A stretch of DNA of 18,609 nucleotides from an uncultured Candidatus Melainabacteria bacterium (GCA_934693215.1 CAKUVB010000015.1:1-18609); one strand, 5' to 3'. Positions 6,962-14,506 are shown, numbered from the stretch's first letter. Translations and numbers: made by a program. Notes: generated from the letters alone by a model not told the origin.

Positions 6962-9034
6962 ATGGAATTAGGGATTAAAAACTATCAAAATAATATAACT
7001 TCTACTCAAGTTAAGTTTAAACGTAAATTAAGAGAAGACGAAAAACCTCGTATGGAAGCTGATATGAATAAGGCTTTCAAATATTTAGGTATTCAAAACA
7101 GAGCTCTTATTATGCATGGCTCTTGCTATCCTGATGTAAAAAATGCGAGAAAAAATCATTATGTTGGCACACCTTATTTTGCAAAAGATATGAATAAACT
7201 TGCAAAAACTAACGGATTCAATTGTATTCAATTAGGTCCTAATGGTGAACTTTGTAAAGGTGATAATTCTCCATATAGGGCGTCAATTTACGCAAAAAAC
7301 CCTTTATTCTTAAATTTTGGAAAAATGATGGAAGATAGTTATGCCAACATTTTATCAAAATATGATATTGATAAAATTAATAAGATTCCTGAATCAAGTG
7401 GCAAAGATTATGAAATGTCTGATTTTGACGAAGCTAAAGAAGTTTCTAGATTATTAACTAAAAAAGCATACAAAAATTTTAAAACTAAACTTGCTGACGG
7501 AAATCCCAAAGCTGAAAAATTAAATCATGAGTTTAATGATTTTAAACAAGAAAATAAAGAATGGCTTGAACCTTATGCCATTTTCCATGTTTTATCAGAT
7601 ATTCATGGCACAGATGATTTTCATAAATGGGATAATCCAACAGACAAACATTTAATTTCTTTGAAAAAAAACGAAGATAGTAAAGCCACAAAAAGATATG
7701 ATGCAATAAAAGAACGTTCAAAAGATGATATTAACAATTATATATTCACTCAATTTTTAGTAGATAAACAAGAAAAAGATGATAAAGCTGAACGTCAAAA
7801 CGATGGTATAAAATATATTGGAGATTTGCTTGTAGGTTTTTCTTATGCTGATGAATGGGCACACGAAGATGCCTTCAAGTCTGGCTGGAAAATAGGTGCA
7901 GAATACGGTGGACCATGTAACTCTCCACAAATATGGAACAATCCATTACCGGACCCTAACAAACTATTTAACGAGGACGGCAGTTTAGGTGAATCCGGAC
8001 AGTTGCTTTATAACAAAGTAAAAAAAGCAACAGAAAATGTTGAGAATGTTCGTGTGGATAATGTAATGGGACTAGTTGACCCTTATGTGTATAATGCAAA
8101 TACAGTTCATATGGTTGTAAGTGCCGATGGTGGAAAAACTTATAATATTGCAGATAGAAGTCAATTATGGGGTGGCAATTTATCTAATATAAACGAGGTT
8201 GACCCAAAAGGTAATTATCGAAAAGTATTACATAATATTATTCTTCCTGCAATGAAGGATAATGGTGTTAACCCAAAAGAAGCCGTTTGGGAAAATTTGG
8301 GGGAACAATCTTGGGTGTTTAAACAAGTTTTTGAAAACGAAGAAAAACTTCCTGGAATTATTACTACAACTGGTAGCAGAACCCAAAACACATGTTTTGA
8401 TTGGACACCTGTAAGAGATGAAGACGGGGAGATACAAAAAGATGATAGAGGTCAGGAAATTTGGGAACCTGTTGTACCAAAACCTGATTGGAGCTTGATA
8501 GGGTCGCATGATAACATGCCAACTGCTGAATATTTAAAACAGAGTTGGATTGATGACCCACATAATAATGGGAGCAATGCTTGGTTGCCTGAATATTTAG
8601 GAGGATATCTATGTCCGGATCCTGAAAGAGAGAATGAACGTGAACGACTAACAGATAATATCCGTAGAAACCCTCAAATGAGATTGAAGGCTAAATATGC
8701 AGAATTAATGCGTGGAACACAAAATATTCAAGTACATTTCCCTGATGTTTTTGGGATAGATAAAAATTATAATCCTAGAGATAATAGCTCTGATACGTGG
8801 AAACCTCGTTTGAGCGAAGATTATAACGATAGATATCATAACCATTTAATAAAAGAAGATGTACCGGTTATGAACATGCCGGAGCTTGTAGGATTGGCAG
8901 TAAAATCAAAAGCCGGCATGATTGCAGCGAAAAAATTAAAGAGTCCTGAAAAAGCTTATGCTGAGGCAGAACCTATTATACAGAGCATGAAGCATTGGGA
9001 AGAAGTTTTAAAAGAACCAGAATCAGACAACTAA
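6962..9034 (+). CDS. Divergent GH77 4-alpha-glucanotransferase (amylomaltase-like)
   Basis: A glycoside hydrolase family 77 enzyme, expected to transfer alpha-1,4-glucan segments between maltodextrins or glycogen chains. Landmarks follow the family in order: QLGPNGELCKGDNSPY at 90-105, the following NPLFLNF, KYIGDLLVGFSYADEWAHEDAF at 284-305, RVD with the expected nucleophile Asp366, AVWENLG with the acid/base Glu444, and GSHDN with Asp517. The C-terminal KYAELMRGTQNIQVHFPDVFG and the following WKPRL also match MalQ. All three catalytic carboxylates are therefore present. The 690-residue length exceeds the compact amylomaltase (about 500), from insertions at 125-200 and 475-505. The first 20 residues (KNYQNNITSTQVKFKR) are a polar extension. 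No ribosome site precedes the ATG; an AT-rich TTATAT lies four bases before it. Confidence 0.85.
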   Translation: MELGIKNYQNNITSTQVKFKRKLREDEKPRMEADMNKAFKYLGIQNRALIMHGSCYPDVKNARKNHYVGTPYFAKDMNKLAKTNGFNCIQLGPNGELCKGDNSPYRASIYAKNPLFLNFGKMMEDSYANILSKYDIDKINKIPESSGKDYEMSDFDEAKEVSRLLTKKAYKNFKTKLADGNPKAEKLNHEFNDFKQENKEWLEPYAIFHVLSDIHGTDDFHKWDNPTDKHLISLKKNEDSKATKRYDAIKERSKDDINNYIFTQFLVDKQEKDDKAERQNDGIKYIGDLLVGFSYADEWAHEDAFKSGWKIGAEYGGPCNSPQIWNNPLPDPNKLFNEDGSLGESGQLLYNKVKKATENVENVRVDNVMGLVDPYVYNANTVHMVVSADGGKTYNIADRSQLWGGNLSNINEVDPKGNYRKVLHNIILPAMKDNGVNPKEAVWENLGEQSWVFKQVFENEEKLPGIITTTGSRTQNTCFDWTPVRDEDGEIQKDDRGQEIWEPVVPKPDWSLIGSHDNMPTAEYLKQSWIDDPHNNGSNAWLPEYLGGYLCPDPERENERERLTDNIRRNPQMRLKAKYAELMRGTQNIQVHFPDVFGIDKNYNPRDNSSDTWKPRLSEDYNDRYHNHLIKEDVPVMNMPELVGLAVKSKAGMIAAKKLKSPEKAYAEAEPIIQSMKHWEEVLKEPESDN

Positions 9035-9125
9035 AAAACTGCTAAGTTATCTGACCGACCCCAAGAACGGATTTACGTTCAATTTGCATAAGCAAATCTT
9101 TCGGTAGAATTTTAGCAGTTTTTTG
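9035..9125. terminator. Multi-helix hairpin/terminator after the glucanotransferase
   Basis: Starting immediately after the stop codon, an 11-bp stem AAAACTGCTAA pairs with TTAGCAGTTTT (9112-9122) and is followed by a T run. Enclosed are further complementary pairs: ACCGA (9054-9058) with TCGGT (9101-9105), GAACG with CGTTC around 9065-9080, and ATTTGC-ATAA-GCAAAT around 9082-9097. That makes a branched structure of about 88 nt, much more elaborate than a normal terminator. A and T runs flank it, so it could act in both directions. Confidence 0.55.
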
Positions 9126-9279
9126 TAAATACTTTTGATATTGTGGGTCTTAGAGTTCCGCTCCCGTCCTCGCCGGTAGAACAGGTATAACCACAAGGGT
9201 TAGAGTTTCTGTCCAGCTGATAGGTAACATCTGTGACTGAATCCTTCCTCAAAAAAGAACACAATTGAAATAGCAACAT
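9112..9279 (-). other. Patch of balanced base composition with a 55-codon minus-strand ORF; nature unresolved
   Basis: About 9140-9250 is visibly richer in G and C than anything around it. On the minus strand an uninterrupted 55-codon ORF starts at ATG 9279 (MLLFQLCSFLRKDSV...) and ends inside the terminator stem at 9112. A second frame has an AGGAAGG-type site about 12 bases before another ATG and 26 codons. Neither product is recognisable. The DNA also holds complementary segments: TTGTGG 9141-9146 with CCACAA 9191-9196, the overlapping hairpin TAACC-ACAAG-GGTTA 9188-9202, and a direct repeat TTAGAGTT about 50 bases apart. A structured RNA, a decayed foreign fragment or a small gene are all possible. 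I could not match it to SRP RNA, RNase P RNA, tmRNA or a riboswitch. Confidence 0.35.
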
Positions 9280-9690
9280 GGCATTTTAAGTCATTTTTAA
9301 TAAATACTATTTTGTATTCGTTTCTAAAAAATTCTCCAAGTCTACTCTGTAAATGTATATACTCATTATTTACTATGTGTCACTTTTCTGCAACCCTGTA
9401 ATGTACAAAATGCAATATTTTGTTACAAAGTTTAGAGAATTTTATAAATACAGTTTTCCTTGCTATTACGGACGTCAGCGAAGTAATCTCATTAAAAGAT
9501 TAATAATATTTTTAAAATCCACAAATCGCATTTTTTATCCTCTATATATATGACTTTTTCTTTGTTTGATTACAGAGATTATATTTTTTACCGACAACAT
9601 GTTTGACTTATAAAAAAAAATCCTTAAAAAAAGGATTGTAGAAGTTAAACGAAAACAAACTAAAAGTAAACTAATATAGGAGATTTTGTC
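9280..9690. other. AT-rich intergenic region
   Basis: No convincing gene. It contains an AT-rich hairpin (ACAAAAT-GCAAT-ATTTTGT at 9405-9423) and, around 9466-9490, a degenerate copy of the palindromic repeat type seen at 14163-14890 (a TTACGGACGTCAGCGAAG-like core). It also has a 7-bp hairpin AATCCTT/AAGGATT at 9619-9637 that, read on the minus strand, is followed by a run of Ts. The promoter of the 9691 gene should lie here but I cannot pick it out. Confidence 0.5.
9619..9637. repeat. AT-rich hairpin in the leader of the 9691 gene
   Basis: AATCCTT-AAAAA-AAGGATT forms a perfect 7-bp stem about 55 bases before the start codon. On the plus strand it may stabilise the 5' leader; on the minus strand it has the form of a weak terminator. 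Confidence 0.3.
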
Positions 9691-11292
9691 ATGGGTATGG
9701 CAGCATCACAAGCTCGTTACTTGGGCTTAACAGCAAGAAAAACTAACTGCGAATGGGAAGGTCAACAGATTAACCAGGCTCGTACCGCTTTAGCAAACCA
9801 GAGTGCTAATTTGTTCAACCAAATGTTAGCTTTATCTGTACCCGATTGTCCTGACAAAACCGACTTTACTACTATTCAATACTCTTATACAGACGGTAAC
9901 AACAAATCTGTATTGGACAACTGGCGTCAATTATCTGATTCGACAAAAGATTACAACTATGTAGTTGACCACTATTACTATGCTGACATTTACACAGGTT
10001 CTAAAAAATTGATGTCAGACCCACAGGTTACTCTCAAGCTCGATAGTACACAAAAGGACTTCACTACAGTTCCCGGTGGAGTTACATATAATGCTAATTC
10101 TAAGTCATACTTTTATACAGGTGTTACAGATGCTGACGGGAAACCACTTGAATATAAAGATTTGACCCAATATAAATTCGATGCAGAACTTCAAAATGCG
10201 ATATTAGATTTATTTCACAAAGGTTACCTTGAAACAAAGAAAGATGAAACCGGTAAAAATAAAGCTGATGAGTTTGGTATAGTTGATACTGAAACTTTGA
10301 ACAGTTTGAGAGGTTATCATGATGGTACATCTTGGCACTTTGCAAAGGTTGGTGAACTTGAAAATGCGATAAACAATAAAACTCTTAAAAAAGGATATGC
10401 CGATTTAAATGGTTTAAAAATTACTGAAGCAGCTATTCAAGCTGATACTTTGACAGCTGAACAAATAGATGGTGTAAAAGCTGCGTTAGAATTGGAAGAA
10501 CAAGAAGCAAAAAATTGGCTTAAAAACTACTTCAAAGATGGCAGCTCAATATATGAAATTGCAACAGGTAAAGCAGTAACAGAAGCTGAAGCATATTCTA
10601 CACCATCGTTCAAAGATATGACAACAACTTTTAACCCAACTTATGTTGGTAATGCAAAATTGACAGAATTAGGTGCATTATCTGAAAAAGATAAAGCTGC
10701 TCTTGCTCAAATCGTTAAGGATTGTCCTGATTCATCTATCGCTAAATATCTTACATTAAATTCAGACGGTACTATTGATTATGGCGGAGCCGGTATCTAC
10801 ACATTCGAATGGAATGGTGTTCAAAAATTTACTACATACGATGATTTAGTAGATAGTATGCAAACACCTCTGTTTGATGAAAAACCAATTGAAGCACAAA
10901 ACAAACTTGCGACTTATGAAGCTAGTTATATCAAGACAGAAGTTAAAGAAACAAATAAAGCTTTACTTGAAACAGACGGCAACGGCAGATTCAAAACAGT
11001 TAAGTTTGATGATGATTCAATAACATATACATTAAATTGTGAAGAAGTTTCTGATGAAGATGCATATAATGACGCAATGAACTCATACTACCACGATGTT
11101 GCAGTTTATGAAAAACGTATTGCAGATATTAACGCACAAACAGAAGTTATTCAACAACAAGACAGAACTCTTGAATTGAGATTGAAACAACTTGATACAG
11201 AACAAAACGCACTTCAAACCGAAATGGAAGCCGTTAAGAAAGTTATCTCAAAGAACGTCGAAATGACCTTCAAGACATTCAGTGGTTCATAA
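9691..11292 (+). CDS. Large helical-ended protein of the MGMAASQARYLGLTARK type, function unknown
   Basis: The 533-residue product has no signal peptide or membrane segment. Residues 1-50 (ASQARYLGLTARK..., with repeated Gln/Asn/Ala heptad-like spacing) and about 455-533 (EKRIADINAQTEVIQQQ..., ending MTFKTFSGS) are long amphipathic helices. They flank a variable central region of mixed strands and loops. This is the architecture of flagellin, hook-associated or type III secreted proteins, whose two ends pack together, but no sequence signature proves that. I have seen similar N-termini in gut Melainabacteria-like genomes, without an assigned function. A TAGGAGA site eight bases upstream fixes the start. 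Codons at both ends favour C-ending forms (AAC, TAC, GAC, CGT), suggesting high expression; the middle is AT-richer. Monocistronic, with a terminator after it. Confidence 0.85.
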   Translation: MGMAASQARYLGLTARKTNCEWEGQQINQARTALANQSANLFNQMLALSVPDCPDKTDFTTIQYSYTDGNNKSVLDNWRQLSDSTKDYNYVVDHYYYADIYTGSKKLMSDPQVTLKLDSTQKDFTTVPGGVTYNANSKSYFYTGVTDADGKPLEYKDLTQYKFDAELQNAILDLFHKGYLETKKDETGKNKADEFGIVDTETLNSLRGYHDGTSWHFAKVGELENAINNKTLKKGYADLNGLKITEAAIQADTLTAEQIDGVKAALELEEQEAKNWLKNYFKDGSSIYEIATGKAVTEAEAYSTPSFKDMTTTFNPTYVGNAKLTELGALSEKDKAALAQIVKDCPDSSIAKYLTLNSDGTIDYGGAGIYTFEWNGVQKFTTYDDLVDSMQTPLFDEKPIEAQNKLATYEASYIKTEVKETNKALLETDGNGRFKTVKFDDDSITYTLNCEEVSDEDAYNDAMNSYYHDVAVYEKRIADINAQTEVIQQQDRTLELRLKQLDTEQNALQTEMEAVKKVISKNVEMTFKTFSGS

Positions 11293-11363
11293 TACTCAAG
11301 TTGAAGTTAAGATTAGATTTAACATATACAAAATCCATTTATTGATACACGTACACACCTTTT

Positions 11364-11406
11364 AACCTTATTCCAGTATTTATACTGTAGTAAGGTTTTA
11401 TTTTAT
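11364..11406 (+). terminator. Intrinsic terminator of the 9691 gene
   Basis: AACCTTA (11364-11370) pairs with TAAGGTT (11391-11397) and encloses CAGTAT-TT-ATACTG (11374-11387). The result is a long hairpin with a small internal loop, followed by a T-rich tail. Confidence 0.75.
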
Positions 11407-11414
11407 TCATAAGA

Positions 11415-11443
11415 TTGACAAACAAGCGAAAATAGTAAATAAT
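11415..11443 (+). promoter_or_regulatory. Near-consensus promoter of a small RNA
   Basis: A perfect TTGACA (11415-11420) is followed after exactly 17 bases by AATAAT (11438-11443), five of six matches to TATAAT. No plus-strand ORF follows; the predicted start site near 11450 opens directly onto a structured RNA. This is one of the best promoters in the window. Confidence 0.65.
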
Positions 11444-11449
11444 AAATAT

Positions 11450-11529
11450 ACAGGGTGGTAGTTTGCTAAGCTACCAAGTACCTTGTAGAGAACTAACGGT
11501 TTTTATCCTTTGGGTAAGAACCGTTTTTT
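11450..11529 (+). ncRNA. Candidate small antisense RNA (about 80 nt)
   Basis: It runs from the predicted start site to the end of a T run. The 5' half folds as ACAGGGT paired with ACCTTGT (one G-U) around GGTAG-TTTGCTAAG-CTACC. A single-stranded GAGAACTA follows, then a strong terminator hairpin. There is no ORF of note in it. The whole RNA is antisense to the 3' part of a 29-codon ORF on the minus strand and the bases beyond it, covering the ORF's last 12 codons or so. By analogy with RNAII of par/fst or SR4 of bsrG, it could be the antitoxin RNA of a type I toxin-antitoxin pair. Promoter, structure and terminator are seen directly; the role is inferred. Confidence 0.6.
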
Positions 11530-11582
11530 AATATATAGAGAATCAGAAATAACATTATCAATGTTAAATTAAGATTGTCCAT
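11493..11582 (-). CDS. 29-codon membrane peptide, candidate type I toxin
   Basis: On the minus strand, ATG 11582 is preceded by AAAGGGGG with a five-base spacer and opens a 29-codon ORF. The peptide has a short polar start (MDN), one hydrophobic segment at residues 4-18 (LNLTLIMLFLILYIL) and a polar, mostly basic tail (KNGSYPKDKNR). This is the size and layout of type I toxins such as Fst, BsrG or TisB, which act in the cytoplasmic membrane. Its TAG stop falls at the foot of the terminator hairpin of the opposing small RNA, so the tail codons are the terminator sequence read on the other strand. The leader is about 85 nt if transcription starts at the ACAGGG near 11668. I find only a poor promoter and no obvious terminator for this strand. 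A chance ORF remains possible. Confidence 0.45.
   Translation of the reverse strand: MDNLNLTLIMLFLILYILKNGSYPKDKNR
11495..11529 (+). terminator. Strong intrinsic terminator of the small RNA
   Basis: A 14-bp stem (11495-11508 with 11512-11525, two G-U pairs, loop TTT) is followed by six Ts at 11524-11529. Confidence 0.85.
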
Positions 11583-11648
11583 ATTTGCCCCCTTTCTAGT
11601 CGGATACTAACCCGAGAACTATAAATTTTGAAAGTTAGTCTTTTCGAA

Positions 11649-11668
11649 AAGGTACTTTTTTACCCTGT
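11649..11668 (-). repeat. Inverted copies of the small RNA's 5' sequences in the opposing leader
   Basis: On the minus strand this reads ACAGGGT and AAGTACCTT, the same two blocks found on the plus strand at 11450-11456 and 11476-11484 of the small RNA. The two convergent transcripts would therefore carry similar 5' ends, each able to form a 5' hairpin. The pair also gives the locus imperfect terminal inverted repeats about 220 bp apart. Confidence 0.5.
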
Positions 11669-11733
11669 AACTATTATTTTATAATAAATAGAATTCATAT
11701 AATATGCTTAAAACTTTTCTCACATTCATTTTA

Positions 11734-11742
11734 TGTTAAAAT
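11734..11742 (+). promoter_or_regulatory. Extended -10 promoter of glmU
   Basis: TGTTAAAAT is an extended -10 (TGn followed by TAAAAT), 24 bases before the glmU ATG. It would start transcription near 11749 and excludes the earlier in-frame ATG at 11733 as the true start. The -35 region is weak, as is common with extended -10 promoters. Confidence 0.5.
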
Positions 11743-11765
11743 ATACCTTGAGAATGGAGGGAAAA

Positions 11766-13046
11766 ATGATTAAGTCGGTTATTTTAGCAGCAGGTAAAGG
11801 TACAAGAATGAAGTCTAAGACTCCAAAAGTTTTGCACCAAATTTTTGATAAAACTCTTGTAGGTTATGTTCTTGATGCAGTTAACAATACTGGATTTGTT
11901 GATGAATCTTTTGTTATTGTTGGACATCAAGCAGAAAGAGTTGAAGATTTTATCAAAACTAATTATTCTAATGCAAGAACTGTACTTCAATCACCTCAAC
12001 TGGGAACAGGTCACGCAGTTAGTATGGTTTGTCCTTATTTAGAAGATTTTGATGGCGAAGTTATTATCCTATGTGGCGATACTCCACTTGTAACTTCGGA
12101 TACTTTGAAAAAATTTGTTGAATATCATCACTCTGTAAATTCTGATATAACTGTTATGAGTGCAATTTTTGATAATCCGACAAACTACGGTAGAATTGTT
12201 AGAAATTCAGATAACTCAGTAAATTCTATAGTAGAAGAAAAAGATGCAACTATTGAACAAAAAGCTATAAAAGAGGTTAATGCTGGTATATATTGTCTAA
12301 ATTGGGCAAAAATTAAACCTGCATTTTCTCAACTAAAAACAAATAATGCTCAAGGTGAATATTATTTAACCGATATTATAAAATGGGGTAATGAAAACAA
12401 CTTGAATGTTAATGCTCACCCTCTCGAAAACAACGAAGAAATATACGGTATCAATTCTAAGGTTAACCTTGCAGAAGCTTCTAAAATGCTTAACCAAAGA
12501 ATACTAAAACATCACATGGAAAACGGTGTTACAATCGTTGACCCTGAAACTACTTGGATAAGTGCAGATACAGAAATTGGTGCAGATACAATAATTTATC
12601 CAAGCTGTTATATTTCAGGTAAAAACAAAATCGGTTCTGATTGCAAAATTGGACCATTCGCTCATTTGAGAGGAGATGTAATACTAGAAGATGGAGTTAA
12701 AGTAGGTAACTTTGTAGAAGTTAAAAAATCTGTTATCCATAAAAACACTAACGCATGCCACTTGAGTTATATCGGAGATGCAGAAATCGGAGAAAGAGTT
12801 AATATAGGTGCTGGTACAATTACTGCTAACTATAATCCGTTAACCAAAGCTAAAACAAAAACAACTCTCGGTAATGATGTAAAAATTGGCTCAAACTCTG
12901 TATTAGTTGCACCTGTCACTATTGAGGAAGGGGCTAATGTAGGTGCGTTATCTGTTATTACTAAAGATGTACCAAAATGGGCATTAGCAATCACACGTTC
13001 ACCAATGAGAGTTCTTGCTGATTGGGTTAAAAAACATATAAGTTAA
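11766..13046 (+). CDS. glmU: Bifunctional N-acetylglucosamine-1-phosphate uridyltransferase / glucosamine-1-phosphate acetyltransferase
   Basis: Makes UDP-N-acetylglucosamine, the precursor of peptidoglycan and surface glycans, in the cytoplasm. The N-terminal uridyltransferase domain shows LAAGKGTRMKS at 7-17, Lys21 and the metal-binding Asp105 in CGDTP. From about 265 a left-handed beta-helix of hexapeptide repeats follows. It contains GNFVEVKKS (314-322) and HLSYIGDAEIGE with the expected catalytic His332, then the NIGAGTITANYN signature. The 426 residues are somewhat shorter than the usual 450-460 because the C-terminal tail is short. The start at 11766 follows a GGAGGG site four bases upstream; an upstream in-frame ATG overlaps the promoter. 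The Fe-S protein gene follows after two bases. Confidence 0.95.
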   Translation: MIKSVILAAGKGTRMKSKTPKVLHQIFDKTLVGYVLDAVNNTGFVDESFVIVGHQAERVEDFIKTNYSNARTVLQSPQLGTGHAVSMVCPYLEDFDGEVIILCGDTPLVTSDTLKKFVEYHHSVNSDITVMSAIFDNPTNYGRIVRNSDNSVNSIVEEKDATIEQKAIKEVNAGIYCLNWAKIKPAFSQLKTNNAQGEYYLTDIIKWGNENNLNVNAHPLENNEEIYGINSKVNLAEASKMLNQRILKHHMENGVTIVDPETTWISADTEIGADTIIYPSCYISGKNKIGSDCKIGPFAHLRGDVILEDGVKVGNFVEVKKSVIHKNTNACHLSYIGDAEIGERVNIGAGTITANYNPLTKAKTKTTLGNDVKIGSNSVLVAPVTIEEGANVGALSVITKDVPKWALAITRSPMRVLADWVKKHIS

Positions 13047-13048
13047 GT

Positions 13049-14122
13049 ATGAAAAAATTAGACGAATACAAAGAAATTATACACAAATGTTCTAAATGTG
13101 GCTTGTGTCAATCTGTTTGTCCTGCTTATCAAACAACTGGCAACGAGTGTGCAGTATCTCGTGGGCAATTTATTATGCTTAGAGGTGTAATAAATGGCGA
13201 TTTGAAGATGAACAAAAACATCAACAAATATTTAGATACTTGTCTAAAATGTGGTAAATGTTCAGATTTTTGCCCTTCTGAAATTGACATTGTTGAGGTT
13301 ATTCTTTCTGCAAAGGCAGAATACTTTAAACAATCATTCGAAGGTAAAATAATGTCCATATTGCAATCCAAATTAATATTCAATACGGCTCTAAATCTTG
13401 TAAAAAACTTACTTGGCAGAAAGAAAAAATTTAACAAAAAATTTGAAAAAAAAGCTATTTATTTTGGAGGTTGTGTTGAGGCAATTAATCCCAAAACGTC
13501 TGATTATGCAAAAGAACTTTTAAATACAATGCAAATCCAACCGTTAAATGTAGATTTTAATTGTTGTGGTTTGCCGTTTCTTTCAGCTGGTAATATAACA
13601 CGATTTGAAGAACAAATGAAAGAAAATTTAGAGAAAATCAGAAACCTTGATTTCGATTATATTGTGACAGATTGTGCCAGTTGTGAATGGACATGGAAAC
13701 AGTATATTAAATATGCTGATGATGAAATTAAGAAAAAATTTGAACATATTCAATTCAAAACAATTTATGGCTTGATAGAAGAAAATAATATATTGTTTGA
13801 GGCTAAAAAGCCTTGTTCTGTCACTTATCATACTCCATGTCATGGTGGAATCGAGAATATTATTACTCGAATAAAAAATATTGAATACAAAGAATTAGAA
13901 GGCAAAAATGACTGTTGTGGATTTGCAGGACTAACAAAACAAACACAAGCTTTTAAACAACTTATGACCTCTAAAAAAGAAAATATTACAAAAACAAATG
14001 CTGATTATATTTTAACCAATTGTGTCGGTTGTGTTATAAGCTTAAATTATATCCTAAAATTCAAAAAACGAGTTTTTCGTGTTATTGATTTTTTACGAAA
14101 GAAGTGCAAAATTGTTAAGTAA
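13049..14122 (+). CDS. GlcF/LutA-like iron-sulfur oxidoreductase subunit (two 4Fe-4S, two CCG domains)
   Basis: An electron-transfer subunit of the kind that partners flavoprotein dehydrogenases for glycolate, lactate or heterodisulfides. Two ferredoxin motifs are complete: CSKCGLCQSVCP at 14-25 and CLKCGKCSDFCP at 65-76. Two cysteine-rich CCG domains follow, the first with FGGC and NCCGLP, the second with TPCHGG and DCCGFAG, plus NCVGC near the end. There is no membrane segment. The 357-residue length is close to GlcF. No FAD-binding partner (GlcD type) lies beside it, so the substrate cannot be inferred. It begins two bases after the glmU stop without a ribosome site of its own, so translation is probably coupled to glmU. 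Confidence 0.88.
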   Translation: MKKLDEYKEIIHKCSKCGLCQSVCPAYQTTGNECAVSRGQFIMLRGVINGDLKMNKNINKYLDTCLKCGKCSDFCPSEIDIVEVILSAKAEYFKQSFEGKIMSILQSKLIFNTALNLVKNLLGRKKKFNKKFEKKAIYFGGCVEAINPKTSDYAKELLNTMQIQPLNVDFNCCGLPFLSAGNITRFEEQMKENLEKIRNLDFDYIVTDCASCEWTWKQYIKYADDEIKKKFEHIQFKTIYGLIEENNILFEAKKPCSVTYHTPCHGGIENIITRIKNIEYKELEGKNDCCGFAGLTKQTQAFKQLMTSKKENITKTNADYILTNCVGCVISLNYILKFKKRVFRVIDFLRKKCKIVK

Positions 14123-14411
14123 TAAGTCAGTAAAATAAAAGCTATATAAATTTAGAGGGATTACAACCCTCAAAGTCATTGCGAAAAATCTATGATTTTG
14201 AAGCAATCCAATACACCAAATCATCATTCAGAATCTCATGCAAGCCCGAACAGTCATTCAGAGCCGTAGGCGAAGAATCTCATACAACCCTCAAAGTCAT
14301 TCAGAGCCGTTACCTACTGCGCCTCGCATTAAACGGGTACACTCAAATTCAAATCGAAAAAATACTTTTTCCGATTATGAATTTTCGATTTTCACCCTCT
14401 GCTCGGCTTGT

Positions 14412-14506
14412 CGAAGAATCTCATGTAAGGCTTGTTAGAGATATTTCGCTTTCGCTCAATATGACGGAAGATTTTAGTCATTCCATACTAGATACGGAAT
14501 CTGTCA
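14412..14506 (+). repeat. 95-bp direct repeat, copy 1
   Basis: It matches 14698-14792 at 93 of 95 positions by eye, differing only at the two bases around the middle of TTCCATACTAGATACGG. It ends with ATACGGAATCTGTCA. Confidence 0.9.

Noticed and set aside
9353..9553. 66-codon plus-strand ORF
   Set aside because: It has low-complexity Tyr/Phe/Ile composition typical of AT-rich noncoding DNA, no ribosome site, and it spans a hairpin and a decayed repeat.
11733..11765. Earlier in-frame start for glmU adding 11 residues
   Set aside because: The ATG overlaps an extended -10 promoter, and family members start at the VILAAGKGTRM region; the GGAGGG site points to 11766.
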